Origin: an uncultured Phocaeicola sp.
GTDB taxonomy: Bacteria; Bacteroidota; Bacteroidia; Bacteroidales; Bacteroidaceae
Assembly (NCBI GenBank): GCA_944320605.1
Contig: CALUIE010000010.1
Span: forward strand, 1 to 51,032
Length of the DNA: 51,032 nucleotides
Direction: 5' to 3'
Part shown: positions 1 through 9,173 of the stretch, piece by piece
Layout: each line of letters opens with the position of its first letter
Numbering within the stretch: position 1 is the first letter of the stretch
Notes under the pieces: model-generated
Databases searched by the model: none
Seen by the model: the letters and a program-made list of their open reading frames with translations, nothing else
Told to the model about the DNA's origin: nothing
Position numbers and translations under genes: made by a program

Positions 1-741
1 TTCCTTGCACGCAAAAATGAGGTTAAGGTTATCGAATGTAACCTTCGTGCTTCAAGAAGTTTCCCATTCGTATCAAAGGTTCTGAAGAGAAACTTCATCG
101 AAACAGCTACACGTATCATGCTGGATGCTCCTTATACACAGCCTGACAAATCCGCATTCGACATTGACCGTATAGGTGTCAAGGCATCTCAGTTCTCATT
201 TGCACGTCTGCAGAATGCCGACCCTGTATTAGGTGTTGACATGTCGTCAACAGGTGAAGTAGGATGTCTTGGAGATGACTTCAACGAAGCTCTGCTCAAC
301 GCCATGATTGCTACAGGATACAAGATCCCTAAAAAAGGTATCCTTGTTTCTTCTGGAGCTACCAAATCTAAGGTTGACTTGCTCGACGCAAGCCATGCAC
401 TAAGCAAAAAGGGATATAGCCTTTATGCTACAGCAGGTACTGCAGCATTCCTCAATTCACATGGTATCCCGACAACTCCAGTATTCTGGCCGGATGAACG
501 TCCAGACGCAGAAAACAATGTGATAAAGATGATAGCAGAACATAAATTCGACTTGATTGTGAATATTCCAAAGAACCACACAAAACGAGAACTTACCAAC
601 GGTTACCGTATTCGTCGTGGCGCAATAGACCACAATATTCCTCTTATCACAAATGCACGTCTTGCAAAAGCATTTATCGAAGCATTCTGCTCTATGGATG
701 AAAAAGACATCCAGATAAAGAGCTGGCAGGAATATGTATAA
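1..741 (+). CDS. carB: Carbamoyl-phosphate synthase large subunit, C-terminal part
   Basis: This is the last 246 codons of carB. The frame is open from base 1, so the start lies outside the window. The large subunit makes carbamoyl phosphate from bicarbonate, ATP and ammonia delivered by CarA, feeding pyrimidine and arginine synthesis in the cytosol. The segment VIECNLRASRSFPFVSKV near the start is the characteristic end of the second ATP-grasp half. After it comes the methylglyoxal-synthase-like regulatory domain (KGILVSSGATKSK, followed by LYATAGTAAFLNSHGIPT and DLIVNIPKN). A strong terminator follows 29 bases after the stop, so carB is the last gene of its transcript. The family assignment is secure; only the truncation by the window edge limits it. 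Confidence 0.97.
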   Translation, partial: FLARKNEVKVIECNLRASRSFPFVSKVLKRNFIETATRIMLDAPYTQPDKSAFDIDRIGVKASQFSFARLQNADPVLGVDMSSTGEVGCLGDDFNEALLNAMIATGYKIPKKGILVSSGATKSKVDLLDASHALSKKGYSLYATAGTAAFLNSHGIPTTPVFWPDERPDAENNVIKMIAEHKFDLIVNIPKNHTKRELTNGYRIRRGAIDHNIPLITNARLAKAFIEAFCSMDEKDIQIKSWQEYV

Positions 742-769
742 CTATAACTGATAAGCATAAATCAAAACA

Positions 770-810
770 AGAGAGACTGTTTTAACGAGATGGTCTCTCT
801 TATTTTTTTT
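770..810 (+). terminator. Rho-independent terminator of carB
   Basis: The 8-bp arms AGAGAGAC and GTCTCTCT enclose a 15-base loop and are followed at once by a T-rich tract (801-810). The position just after the carB stop fits transcript termination. Confidence 0.85.
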
Positions 811-923
811 ATTGTTTCGCTATTAAAAATCCAACATATCAGAACAACACAAATCTTACGCTAAAATATCATAAAACAGAACAATATGATTCAATAAACA
901 ATATAAACATATAGAATAAAGAC

Positions 924-931
924 TACCTTTG
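924..931 (+). promoter_or_regulatory. Bacteroidales -7 box TACCTTTG upstream of the DUF4250 gene
   Basis: TACCTTTG is a perfect match to the Bacteroidales -7 consensus TAnnTTTG. It would start transcription near 938, about 23 bases before the ATG at 961. I see no convincing TTTG box at -33. Confidence 0.6.
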
Positions 932-960
932 CAGGCGAAAAAACTAAAAAGAAAAAGAAA

Positions 961-1137
961 ATGGAACTTCCAAACGACCCGATGATGCTTTTCAGTCTCA
1001 TTAACATGAAACTAAGAGACTATTACCCTTCACTTGATTCTTTATGCGATGATTTACATTTGAACAAAGAAGAAATCATTTCACGACTTAAAGATGCCGG
1101 TTTCGAATATAACGAAGAACTTAATAAGTTCTGGTAA
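961..1137 (+). CDS. Small DUF4250 family protein
   Basis: This is a 58-residue reading frame beginning MELPNDPMMLFSLINMKLRDYY and ending EYNEELNKFW. The opening LPNDPxMLxSxxNxKLRDYY, the SLDxLCDDL segment and the terminal aromatic residue are the pattern of the DUF4250 family, whose members are about 60 residues long and have no known function. The protein is acidic, soluble and without a signal peptide. A consensus -7 promoter box lies directly upstream and an 11-bp inverted repeat follows the stop, so it looks like a single-gene transcript. The family call rests on recognition of the whole short sequence; the role is unknown. Confidence 0.85.
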   Translation: MELPNDPMMLFSLINMKLRDYYPSLDSLCDDLHLNKEEIISRLKDAGFEYNEELNKFW

Positions 1138-1161
1138 TTCACAATCAATTAAAATGATTTA

Positions 1162-1190
1162 TAAGTTATAGCAAATAAGGCTATAACTTA
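1162..1190. terminator. Hairpin between two converging genes, probable bidirectional terminator
   Basis: The 11-bp arms TAAGTTATAGC and GCTATAACTTA form a stem with a 7-base loop. It lies between the end of the DUF4250 gene and the end of the leftward gene at 1214. T-tracts are weak on both sides, so it may be a less efficient terminator serving both transcripts. Confidence 0.6.
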
Positions 1191-1213
1191 ATAAATCAAT
1201 AAGATTAAAAACA

Positions 1214-2677
1214 TCAATCTTTCAAAAATCTTTTAAACGTCTGATACCTCTCGTGAATATCAAAACTATATTCATGAAGCAATGGCTCTTTATTGCTTTT
1301 TATTTCTTTAGAAACAGTTTTAAAATTTCCGCAACACATTTCATCCACCAGTCCGGTATCATACAGTTTCTTCAACTCTGGCAGAATTTCCACAGCCTTC
1401 AGATTTATAAAATCACCTGTCATCATACCTATAAGTCCCCCGTCGCAACATTCGCTATTTTCCAACCTGCCATCATAGAATCTCAACAATTCACGGAACC
1501 ACTCTATCACTTCATCACGACGTTCAGGTTCTTTGAGCGCAATCATAGCTAACGTTTCAGACACATTAATTCTTGCATAAGAATACAATCCTGGAGTTTT
1601 CATATACTCCATCAGATCTCCCAAACGATTCTTACCAATCAAATAAAGAGTAGGCACATACACATCTCCTGAAAAATCTCCGAAATGATAGTCATAATAA
1701 TCAGCTTTCTGACACAAAGTAAGCAGAACAGTATGAAGTGAATCTTCATCACGCAACTCTCCCAACAACAACAGGCAGTGTATAATCACCGAATTATAAA
1801 CTCCGTTCCATCGTTCCTCACTTATATTACCACAAGTCTGTCCTGTCTCATATAGCATGATATTCTCCAAATCATCACGAAGTTCATCATGTGGCAAAGC
1901 CAATATAGCCTTCAGATCTTCATCCGTCAAGAACATATTCTTTTCAGGACTATACAACATATCTGCCAGCCACCTGTGTTTTACATTCAATTCAGACGGA
2001 TATTCAGGATGAACAAAACCATAAGCCTCTTCAGATATTTCAGAACGTTTCTTCATTTTTTCCAAAGCAGACATCATGGAATCCATAAAAGACAAATCAA
2101 TATATTCGCTTCCCGGCTTTGCTTCTTCCATTCCAGGCAAAAGATAGAAGAAATCATCCCCTACAGTTTTCTTTAATGTCGGAGCATATTTCGACAACTC
2201 AATACGGTCGTTTGCACAAAGGAAATGTTTTCCTTCCTTTCCGAAATCGTACTCAATCAAAGGCACATCTTCCGTATCTTCTTCCAAAATATATTGCGTA
2301 AGTTTAAAAGAGTTATCAGCAAATATTCCTCCTTCCTCGGCAAAAGCCACTGCACCATAAACCAAGTTATGCACCTCGTTATATGACACCTTAACCATTT
2401 CAGGCTTTATCTTCTCCAATATCTTCTCATACTTAAACTTGTCAAGGCTAAAGTACCATACACTATCCTTTACGCCCAAACAATACGTATCAACTATATA
2501 AATGCCCACAGTGAATGTCCCTTGCGGATGAAGTCTTGTCACCAAAGCCATAGGTTCGCCACAATCTTTCCAATCGGCAGTCATATAACAGTCACCTATC
2601 GGTAAATTACGTACCTTTTTCCTTATATATTCTTCCGGAGTAATCTTTTTCTGTCCTTGATTTTTCTTCTGTGGCAT
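1214..2677 (-). CDS. Uncharacterised cytosolic protein, C-terminal helical-repeat region
   Basis: This is a 487-residue protein that I do not recognise with confidence. It begins with a basic segment (MPQKKNQGQKKITPEEYIRKKVRNLP) and has no signal peptide or membrane segment, so it should be cytosolic. Residues of about 25-180 look like a mixed alpha/beta domain with aromatic-rich strands. Residues of about 220-480 are mainly helical, with leucine-rich segments such as SVIIHCLLLLGELRDEDS and NVSETLAMIALKEPERRDE, which resembles HEAT-like repeat proteins of the DUF1186 type. It stands alone, converging on the DUF4250 gene. Its own upstream region has only an imperfect -7 box (TAATCTTG on the minus strand at 2733-2740). 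Confidence 0.6.
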   Translation of the reverse strand: MPQKKNQGQKKITPEEYIRKKVRNLPIGDCYMTADWKDCGEPMALVTRLHPQGTFTVGIYIVDTYCLGVKDSVWYFSLDKFKYEKILEKIKPEMVKVSYNEVHNLVYGAVAFAEEGGIFADNSFKLTQYILEEDTEDVPLIEYDFGKEGKHFLCANDRIELSKYAPTLKKTVGDDFFYLLPGMEEAKPGSEYIDLSFMDSMMSALEKMKKRSEISEEAYGFVHPEYPSELNVKHRWLADMLYSPEKNMFLTDEDLKAILALPHDELRDDLENIMLYETGQTCGNISEERWNGVYNSVIIHCLLLLGELRDEDSLHTVLLTLCQKADYYDYHFGDFSGDVYVPTLYLIGKNRLGDLMEYMKTPGLYSYARINVSETLAMIALKEPERRDEVIEWFRELLRFYDGRLENSECCDGGLIGMMTGDFINLKAVEILPELKKLYDTGLVDEMCCGNFKTVSKEIKSNKEPLLHEYSFDIHERYQTFKRFLKD

Positions 2678-2811
2678 AATATCTTCTTATTTCGATAGGC
2701 ATAAGCCATACATTATTATTCTTTTCAGTCTGCAAGATTACATATATTTTTTCAATGTTACAAGAAAAAAGAAAATACAGTTATTATAAAAAGCCAATCA
2801 CATAATAAACG

Positions 2812-2872
2812 AAAAATGAACGGCTACTGAACACGTTATAAACGTTCATTACATGTTCAGCAGCCGTTCATT
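2812..2872 (-). terminator. Long palindromic terminator with 11-bp internal repeats
   Basis: The arms TGAACGGCT-A-CTGAACA (2817-2833) and TGTTCAG-C-AGCCGTTCA (2854-2870) pair almost perfectly. On the minus strand the stem is followed by TTTTT (2812-2816), so it should end the leftward SusC1 operon 29 bases after the last stop. Internally it is built in 11-bp steps: GAAC at 2818 and 2829, AAAC at 2840, then GTTC at 2844, 2855 and 2866. The left 27 bases match 16081-16107 at 23 positions, so this belongs to the same repeat family as the array there. Confidence 0.75.
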
Positions 2873-2900
2873 ATGTAGTCTTTATAATTATAACAATCTA

Positions 2901-3389
2901 TTAAAAATCATCTGCAGGGAATCCTGTACGACGGAATCCTGATACTTTATAAGTTTTAGCGTCATTTTCAAATTGCATCATATAAACGATACTGTCGGCA
3001 GGCATTCCGCTTGGAGTAGTAGCTTTACCTTGAAGGACCTTGCCTTCGGTTATTTTCACTTTCTTATCCTTAGCCGCAGTTTCAGTAAATTCATCGGCAC
3101 TGAAAGTTCTGTTTGAATAATCAACTCCAACTTTCACTTTTCCTTTGAGAAATGTAGCATCGTCCACCCACATTTCTGTAGATGAGTTTGATGCAGTGTT
3201 GTATGTATTAATAAGGAAATTTTCAGTTTTAGTATCAGCAACTTCCTTTCCATCTTTCATTTCCACTGAAGTCACCCACCAGTTTCCTGCCATTTTTTCC
3301 ACTTCTGTTCCACCTGGTTCAAATTCTTTTTTACAAGAAGAGAACACTACAGCAATTGCTACAAACAATATTGTTATATACTTTTTCAT
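2901..3389 (-). CDS. Lipid-binding-type (putative hydrolase family) lipoprotein
   Basis: This 162-residue lipoprotein has a type II signal peptide (MKKYITILFVAIAVVFSSC, cysteine at 19). The mature part starts EKMAGNWWVTSVEMKDGKE and contains TENFLINTYNTASNSSTEMWVDD and a C-terminal YKVSGFRRTGFPADDF. This layout fits the Bacteroidetes family called lipid-binding putative hydrolase, a small beta-barrel lipoprotein that often sits last in SusC/SusD operons. The gene starts 11 bases after the preceding one and is followed by a strong terminator, so it is the fourth and last gene of the SusC1 operon. A similar four-gene set, BT2264-BT2261 of B. thetaiotaomicron, is known from memory. No enzymatic activity should be assumed. 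Confidence 0.75.
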   Translation of the reverse strand: MKKYITILFVAIAVVFSSCKKEFEPGGTEVEKMAGNWWVTSVEMKDGKEVADTKTENFLINTYNTASNSSTEMWVDDATFLKGKVKVGVDYSNRTFSADEFTETAAKDKKVKITEGKVLQGKATTPSGMPADSIVYMMQFENDAKTYKVSGFRRTGFPADDF

Positions 3390-3400
3390 TTCTTATCAAG

Positions 3401-4108
3401 TTATTCGGTCTTAATTAATTCTATTTCAAATTTTTCGTCTCCAGATTTGACAGAAAGCGTTATAGTTATAGATTCATCTGTTTCAGAAGCGTTTACTCTA
3501 CCTTCTATCGTTTCATCATCAGACAATTCAGGATATGCGCAAGACAAATCGTTACTCGCATTTATATATGCATACCCCGTAAATGCATATCTGCTACCTT
3601 TACCAAGAAACTGCGAATAATAACCTCCATAAAAATCGGAAACTGAATACAAGCCTTGGCAGACTTTTTCAATAGTGATGAAATAACCTTTATAATCGGT
3701 CTTTTCTCCATCCGCATCCGTATAATCAGCTTTTGATGTCTGATATTTACCGGAATAATCGATATCATCACTTACAGCACCATCATACACAAAAACCTTT
3801 CTGGTATCTTTTGATGTATAGCCATCGTTATTCACAGCTACATAAGTAAGTACATAATATCCTACTTTTGTGATATCAACTTCACCACTTACCTTTACTT
3901 TATTAGTTACATCCTCGTCCTGAATATAAGCAGTATATCCCGGTTCAACGAATTCTGTATTTAGAGGTACATACATCGTTTTCTCCCCTTTCAACTGCAA
4001 ATCGACGAAATAAGTTATAACAGAGTTATCTTCAACTGAATCTTTGCAAGAAGTTGCAGCAAAAAGCATCAGACCTCCCATTAATAAACTATATAATATC
4101 TTTTTCAT
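3401..4108 (-). CDS. Lipoprotein with Ig-like DUF5011 and BT_2262-type domains
   Basis: This 235-residue protein has a lipoprotein signal ending in FAATSC (cysteine at 21). Residues of about 35-115 form an immunoglobulin-like domain with the wording typical of DUF5011/DUF5012 (VEPGYTAYIQDEDVTNKVKV and VGYYVLTYVAVNNDGYTS). The C-terminal part (SGKYQTSKADY to the end) looks like the BT_2262 C-terminal domain. It is the third gene of the SusC1 operon, 28 bases after susD, at the SusE/SusF position where surface glycan- or peptide-binding lipoproteins are found. The domain calls rest on recognition of motifs rather than a profile search. Confidence 0.75.
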   Translation of the reverse strand: MKKILYSLLMGGLMLFAATSCKDSVEDNSVITYFVDLQLKGEKTMYVPLNTEFVEPGYTAYIQDEDVTNKVKVSGEVDITKVGYYVLTYVAVNNDGYTSKDTRKVFVYDGAVSDDIDYSGKYQTSKADYTDADGEKTDYKGYFITIEKVCQGLYSVSDFYGGYYSQFLGKGSRYAFTGYAYINASNDLSCAYPELSDDETIEGRVNASETDESITITLSVKSGDEKFEIELIKTE

Positions 4109-4136
4109 AATTGTTTCTTAATCTGATAATAAATTA

Positions 4137-5645
4137 TTATTTCTTATCCCACCATACAGGAGTATCCAAACTTACCATTTTAGGTGTATTCTTATTATAA
4201 AGACGAGCATTAAGAGGATAGTTTACACGTTTGATAAGTTCTTCACCCAAACCACTTTCACAAGGAACAATCAAATCTCCAGCCTTATAACCTGAAGTTT
4301 CACCATTTTTGAAGATTTGTTCCTGAGCTATATTTGTGAGTTTAGGTACATCTGTACGGCGAAGTTCACTCCATGCTTCCATGTGATCCATACAGAAAAA
4401 TGCTACCCATTTCTGCATATATATCAGATTCAGTTTTTCATCATCAGTAGAAGCACTATCCCATAGATCTAATATTTTAGAAGAATCCTCATCCTTCATT
4501 CCACGAGCCTCAAAATCCGCCTTAACAGCTTTATCGTACGCTTCATTTGCTCCATGTTCATCACTCATAAACCTCAATTTAACTTCAGCTATAAGGAACT
4601 GTAAATTAGCTTGAGTAAAGAAATATACAGGCTGAACGGCACCATTGCCGTCTGAATGTTTATAATTTATGGCACTCATATTTGCATTAAGCCATTTGGC
4701 AGCCCCATTCCATTCGTCAGACTTTGTTCTTGCTCCCGGAATCTGTCCCAAATATGTACCATTTGCAGTACTCTTTGAAATCGCATATTCTATTCGTGGA
4801 TCATCATTCTCAAGATAATAAGAAACGATTGGGTATGCTGCGCACTGATTACCTTTTGCACCACTCATCGCATTTGTTTCATACCAAGGGTTACGTTTCT
4901 TTGTTTCATCAGAAAATCCCTTGAAAGCAGCATCACCAGTGAAAAAATTATTTTCGTTCACAAGTGTCTTAACTTTTTCAATGTATGAATCTTTTTCAAT
5001 ATCAGCATCTATGAAACGCATATACATACGAAGACGGAGTGCATTTGCCAAACCAATCCATTGGCTTACTTTACCACCAAACACCATATCGTCAGAGTCC
5101 AAGGAAGTAAGACCTCCTATTTTAGCTTGTGCATCATCCATTTCCTTGATAATACCTTTATAAACGATATCACCATTATCCCATTTCGGATTACTTATCA
5201 CATTTCCTTGCAATGCTTCAGTATATGGAGCTTCGTTAGTATTATCTACCATAACCTGAAGTGCAAATGCTCTCAACACTGTGGTTGCAAAAATATCTGC
5301 CGGGTTTTTACTCATATTAAGTACCTGTTGCGCATCCATAAGAGCACTTGAATAGATAGTACGATATGAATAATCCAACAATTGGGAACTTTCTGTCAGT
5401 TTATACTGACTTATTTCAATATACTGGCTCTGTTCCGGTTTCTGTTCATAATACTGCGCAAAATATCCGGAATAATTATGGATATCACCACCTACAGCTG
5501 CAGCAATACCTGCCTGAACAGAAGGGAATATCAAATCCGGAGATATCTGTTCATCGCTTGGGTTATTAGGGTTATCGTTTATATCAAGATCACAACCTGA
5601 CAATAAACCAGCCACTAATAAAGAATATAATATTGTTTTTTTCAT
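4137..5645 (-). CDS. SusD/RagB family surface nutrient-binding lipoprotein (set 1)
   Basis: This 502-residue lipoprotein has the signal MKKTILYSLLVAGLLSGC (cysteine at 18) and then DLDINDNPNNPSDEQISPDL, the opening usual for the nutrient-binding branch of SusD/RagB. The body is helical with TPR-like segments, and its end (YPLNARLYNKNTPKMVSLDTPVWWDKK) is the conserved tail of this branch. SusD proteins form a lid over the SusC barrel and capture substrate at the cell surface. It lies 22 bases after susC1 and belongs to the same operon. The substrate cannot be read from the sequence. The resemblance of the operon to BT2264-2261, whose SusC was crystallised with bound peptides, suggests peptides as one possibility. 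Confidence 0.9.
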   Translation of the reverse strand: MKKTILYSLLVAGLLSGCDLDINDNPNNPSDEQISPDLIFPSVQAGIAAAVGGDIHNYSGYFAQYYEQKPEQSQYIEISQYKLTESSQLLDYSYRTIYSSALMDAQQVLNMSKNPADIFATTVLRAFALQVMVDNTNEAPYTEALQGNVISNPKWDNGDIVYKGIIKEMDDAQAKIGGLTSLDSDDMVFGGKVSQWIGLANALRLRMYMRFIDADIEKDSYIEKVKTLVNENNFFTGDAAFKGFSDETKKRNPWYETNAMSGAKGNQCAAYPIVSYYLENDDPRIEYAISKSTANGTYLGQIPGARTKSDEWNGAAKWLNANMSAINYKHSDGNGAVQPVYFFTQANLQFLIAEVKLRFMSDEHGANEAYDKAVKADFEARGMKDEDSSKILDLWDSASTDDEKLNLIYMQKWVAFFCMDHMEAWSELRRTDVPKLTNIAQEQIFKNGETSGYKAGDLIVPCESGLGEELIKRVNYPLNARLYNKNTPKMVSLDTPVWWDKK

Positions 5646-5667
5646 AATTTACTTTCTTTTTTGTTGA

Positions 5668-8600
5668 TTAGAATTTCACATTTAGGTTCACACCAAAGTT
5701 ACGTGAAGAAGGATTTGAAGAAAATTCTCCATAATTACCTATCAAATCGTTTCCAAACGATGTTGTCTCAGGATCAATAAACGTATTGCTTGATGGAGTC
5801 CACAAAAACAGATTATTTCCATAAGCAGAAATTCTTACTCCCTGCAATGGTGTCTTTGCTAACCATTTCTTTGGTAAATCCCAGCTTAAAACTACGGAAC
5901 GAAGTTTAACGTATGATTTGTCAATCAAATCCAAATCTCCACCTATACCTCCCATTGGGTCATAATAGTAGTTACATATATTAGAAGATGTAATAGGAGT
6001 TGTATTTTCCACATATTCCACTGTTCCATCACTCTTTTCAATCTTATTTACGGAATTAGGAATAACAAATGGATTTCGATCGTTATAAGCTGTCTGTATC
6101 GCATTACCTGTGAAATACATTGTATTCTTAGTCTTAGAATACATTACACCACCTTTACGAATATCAAAATCAGCACTCAAAGATACTCCCTTATAAGAAA
6201 GCATGGTAGATACTCCCATCTGATATTTACTATTCATATCACCATAAACAGCAAATTCATCTGATACTTCAGGCATACCTGTTTGGGCATTTACCACTAT
6301 TCTTCCATTAGGGTCGCGTTCTGCTGCTTCAGCTTTGAACACACCTAAAGGCATTCCTTCAATAGCATACATACTTGTTCCACCATTAAGGCCATAAATA
6401 GAAGCCTCACCTTTAAATTCTTCAGGAAGGCTTATAACCTTACTCCAATTCTTTGTAAAGTTCAATGTCACATCCCATTTGAAATCTTTTGTTTGTATCG
6501 GTGTAACGCTTACCAATAATTCTACACCTTTATTCCCTATTTTACCAAGATTGATATTCTGAGATGTATATCCGGTAGCAGGGTCCATATTCAACGACAT
6601 AATCTGTTTGTCTGAATTACGATTATAATAAGCCGCATCGAATGACACGCGATTATTAAAGAATGCCATATTAAGACCAAATTCATATTCTGTTGTCATT
6701 TCAGGACTTAGCGTATTACTACCAAGGATATTTCCAAGTGTATAAGCATTAACACCATCAAGAGGGAAAGTCAAACTACCAAAAGGAATAGTATAAGAAC
6801 CAGCTGTATAGACAGGGCTAAGCATATATACATCTGCATCATTACCTGTTTTACCCCAGCTCGCACGTATTTTACCGAAACTTATCACATCTTTTACACT
6901 TTCATCAAACAATTCACTGAACAAGAAACTACCGGTAAATCCAGGATAGAAGAAATCACGGTTATCTTTAGGAAGAGTAGAAGACCAGTCATTACGAGCA
7001 GTTACAGTCAAATACAACATATTTCTCCATGAAACTTCAGCTTGTCCAAACACTCCCATCAAACGACGAAGTTCTCTGTATTGAGTAACTGTTGGTCTCT
7101 GGGCTGAATTTGACAAGTCAAACCATGTAGGTATCGTAAGATCATTAACTTGCGATTGCTGATATGAATAACTACGTTCATTACCATTAAAACCAACCAA
7201 TGCACTTATATTGAAATCATTTAACGGCATATTGAACGACAATAACAAATCTTGATTTATTTCACGACGACGTATTGTCTTTACACTATATTCTCCAAGT
7301 TCACCGGCAAAAGGACTACTTCCTCCCATATCTTCTCCATTAGGAGTTCCTTCATAATATAAAGCGTATAAATTTTCCGCACCGTATTCAGTCTGCCCTG
7401 TTGTAGTATCAAGACCCATACGATAAGTAAACTTGAAATATTTCAAGAATTCATAGTCAACCTGGAACTTGCCATAAAAGCGTTCAGAATTATATGTATT
7501 CAGATTATGCTCCAATATATAATATGGATTCATTACACCGTATGGTGTATAATAATACCCCGGTGTATTAAACGGGTCATCCAAATCAGCCATACTTTCC
7601 ACATTTATATCTCTTGGCGTCTGCCATAAAGAATTTGCCATTGACAAACCTTGACCAGTTGTTGCAAACTTGTTGTCCTGATATGCATAATTCAAAGAAG
7701 AACTAAAAGTCAGATTTCCTATTTTATGACTACCTCGTGCAGAGAATGTATATTTATCGTAAGAATCAGCATCAGTAGGTATCATACCATCATCACTTAT
7801 CTGAGAGAATGATACGAAATAGTTACTTTTATCGGTAGCCCCGTTAAACGACAAGCTGTTGCTGTAACGGAAACCAGTATCGAAGAAGTCTCTCATATTA
7901 TCTTTCACTGCCACGTATGGTTTCATTTTCTGAGAATTATTGTAAACATTACCATACAACTGCATAGAACCATCAAATCTTGGTCCCCAAGAGCCATTCT
8001 CCAAATAAGTATGATCTCCACTCCAACCCATACCAAACTCATTCTGTAATTCAGGGATTCTTAATACTGAGGACCATTGAACACCACCATTATATTCAAT
8101 ACCCAAACCTTTTCCTTTCTTTCCGGACTTTGTAGTAATCATAACCACACCATTTGCTGCGCGGCTACCATATAATGCTGTAGCAGCGGCACCTTTCAAG
8201 ATAGTCATGTTTTCAACATCGTCAGGGTTCACGGCATTCGCACCGTTACCAAAGTCAAAACCTGAATTCAAACCATCAGATGAAGATATAGAAGAGTTAT
8301 CCAATGGTACGCCATCTATAACATACAAAGGTTGATTGCTTCCTCCCAAAGAGCTGACACCACGAATAATCACAGAATTTGAAGCACCCGGATCTGATGA
8401 AGTTGCAGAAATCTGCACACCGGCAACCTTACCAGCCAAGCTCGACATTATATCAGAAGTGCGACTTGCGGAGATTTTCTCACCACCAACTGAGGTAGCA
8501 GAATATCCCAAAGCTTTTTCTGAACGTTTAATACCCATTGCTGTAACTACAACTTCGTCCAACACTTCGGTATCAGAATGTAAAACTACATTCACTACCG

Positions 8601-8865
8601 GTTTGATAGCAATTTCCTGCGCCTTCATTCCAATGAATGAGACAACAAGAGTTCCGGCCGAACTTGGAACGTTAGTTATAGTGAAATTACCATCGATATC
8701 AGTTACAGTACCTACAGTAGTACCTTTAACCAATACAGATGCACCCACTACCGGCAAACCGTCCTCATGAGAAGTGACAGTACCTGTCACCTTAGAGACC
8801 TGAGCGTTTACCAGACCTATACCGATAAACAGGCAGGTCATTAACAGCATCAATTTTCTTTTCAT
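5668..8865 (-). CDS. SusC family TonB-dependent outer-membrane transporter (set 1, expressed form)
   Basis: This complete 1065-residue SusC protein has a signal peptide (to about residue 21, LVNAQ). The carboxypeptidase-D-like regulatory domain (VTGTVTSHEDGLPVVGASVLV, about 26-105) comes next, then the linker DEVVVTAMG, a TonB plug (VIRGVSSLGGSNQPLYVIDGVP, about 110-250) and a beta-barrel ending in GVNLNVKF. It imports oligomers using TonB energy with the SusD encoded downstream. Codons 68-72 (S-S-A-G-T) carry one of two inverted recombination sites, so the first 67 codons, signal peptide and promoter lie on an invertible segment and can be moved to the silent gene at 10420. The present orientation keeps this gene intact and presumably ON. 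Confidence 0.95.
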   Translation of the reverse strand: MKRKLMLLMTCLFIGIGLVNAQVSKVTGTVTSHEDGLPVVGASVLVKGTTVGTVTDIDGNFTITNVPSSAGTLVVSFIGMKAQEIAIKPVVNVVLHSDTEVLDEVVVTAMGIKRSEKALGYSATSVGGEKISASRTSDIMSSLAGKVAGVQISATSSDPGASNSVIIRGVSSLGGSNQPLYVIDGVPLDNSSISSSDGLNSGFDFGNGANAVNPDDVENMTILKGAAATALYGSRAANGVVMITTKSGKKGKGLGIEYNGGVQWSSVLRIPELQNEFGMGWSGDHTYLENGSWGPRFDGSMQLYGNVYNNSQKMKPYVAVKDNMRDFFDTGFRYSNSLSFNGATDKSNYFVSFSQISDDGMIPTDADSYDKYTFSARGSHKIGNLTFSSSLNYAYQDNKFATTGQGLSMANSLWQTPRDINVESMADLDDPFNTPGYYYTPYGVMNPYYILEHNLNTYNSERFYGKFQVDYEFLKYFKFTYRMGLDTTTGQTEYGAENLYALYYEGTPNGEDMGGSSPFAGELGEYSVKTIRRREINQDLLLSFNMPLNDFNISALVGFNGNERSYSYQQSQVNDLTIPTWFDLSNSAQRPTVTQYRELRRLMGVFGQAEVSWRNMLYLTVTARNDWSSTLPKDNRDFFYPGFTGSFLFSELFDESVKDVISFGKIRASWGKTGNDADVYMLSPVYTAGSYTIPFGSLTFPLDGVNAYTLGNILGSNTLSPEMTTEYEFGLNMAFFNNRVSFDAAYYNRNSDKQIMSLNMDPATGYTSQNINLGKIGNKGVELLVSVTPIQTKDFKWDVTLNFTKNWSKVISLPEEFKGEASIYGLNGGTSMYAIEGMPLGVFKAEAAERDPNGRIVVNAQTGMPEVSDEFAVYGDMNSKYQMGVSTMLSYKGVSLSADFDIRKGGVMYSKTKNTMYFTGNAIQTAYNDRNPFVIPNSVNKIEKSDGTVEYVENTTPITSSNICNYYYDPMGGIGGDLDLIDKSYVKLRSVVLSWDLPKKWLAKTPLQGVRISAYGNNLFLWTPSSNTFIDPETTSFGNDLIGNYGEFSSNPSSRNFGVNLNVKF
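8650..8665 (-). repeat. Inverted recombination site within susC1
   Basis: On the minus strand this reads AAGTTCGGCCGGAACT, identical to 10383-10398 on the plus strand. Within it AGTTC and GAACT are perfect arms around a 5-base centre, the geometry of a tyrosine-recombinase core site. It encodes S-S-A-G-T at residues 68-72 of SusC1. Confidence 0.85.
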
Positions 8866-8925
8866 AAAAATCTCTCTTAAAGTTTAACTTTACATTAATA
8901 AAAATTTGTTCTCTCTAACGGGATG

Positions 8926-8933
8926 CAAAAATA
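8926..8933 (-). promoter_or_regulatory. Candidate -7 box of the SusC promoter, inside the invertible segment
   Basis: On the minus strand this reads TATTTTTG, a match to TAnnTTTG, which would start transcription near 8919 and leave a leader of about 55 bases before the ATG at 8865. No good -33 box is present at the usual distance, so an activator may be needed. The rest of the 308-base gap to the recombinase gene (8866-9173) is AT-rich and shows no other feature I can support. Confidence 0.5.
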
Positions 8934-9173
8934 CAAAATATTTCCGAATAAGCATACTTTTTTCAACCAAAAAGCCAGCTTTCTTTGCTTTTTAACACTC
9001 TAAGTGTCTTTTTTCTTCTAAAAGTTCATTTTGAAACTTATTTTATTGCATTAAATATACAAAATGATACATAAGTTACATTTTGTTACAAATCAAAACT
9101 TTACATTAGCATTTTTTTATATGTTGACAAAATATCACTCATAATATTCATAATCTATAAAACAAAATGAACT

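Noticed and set aside
8336..8770. 144-codon plus-strand frame opposite the 5' part of susC1
   Set aside because: It is antisense to the conserved plug region, and a similar antisense frame occurs opposite susC2, as expected from shared coding sequence.
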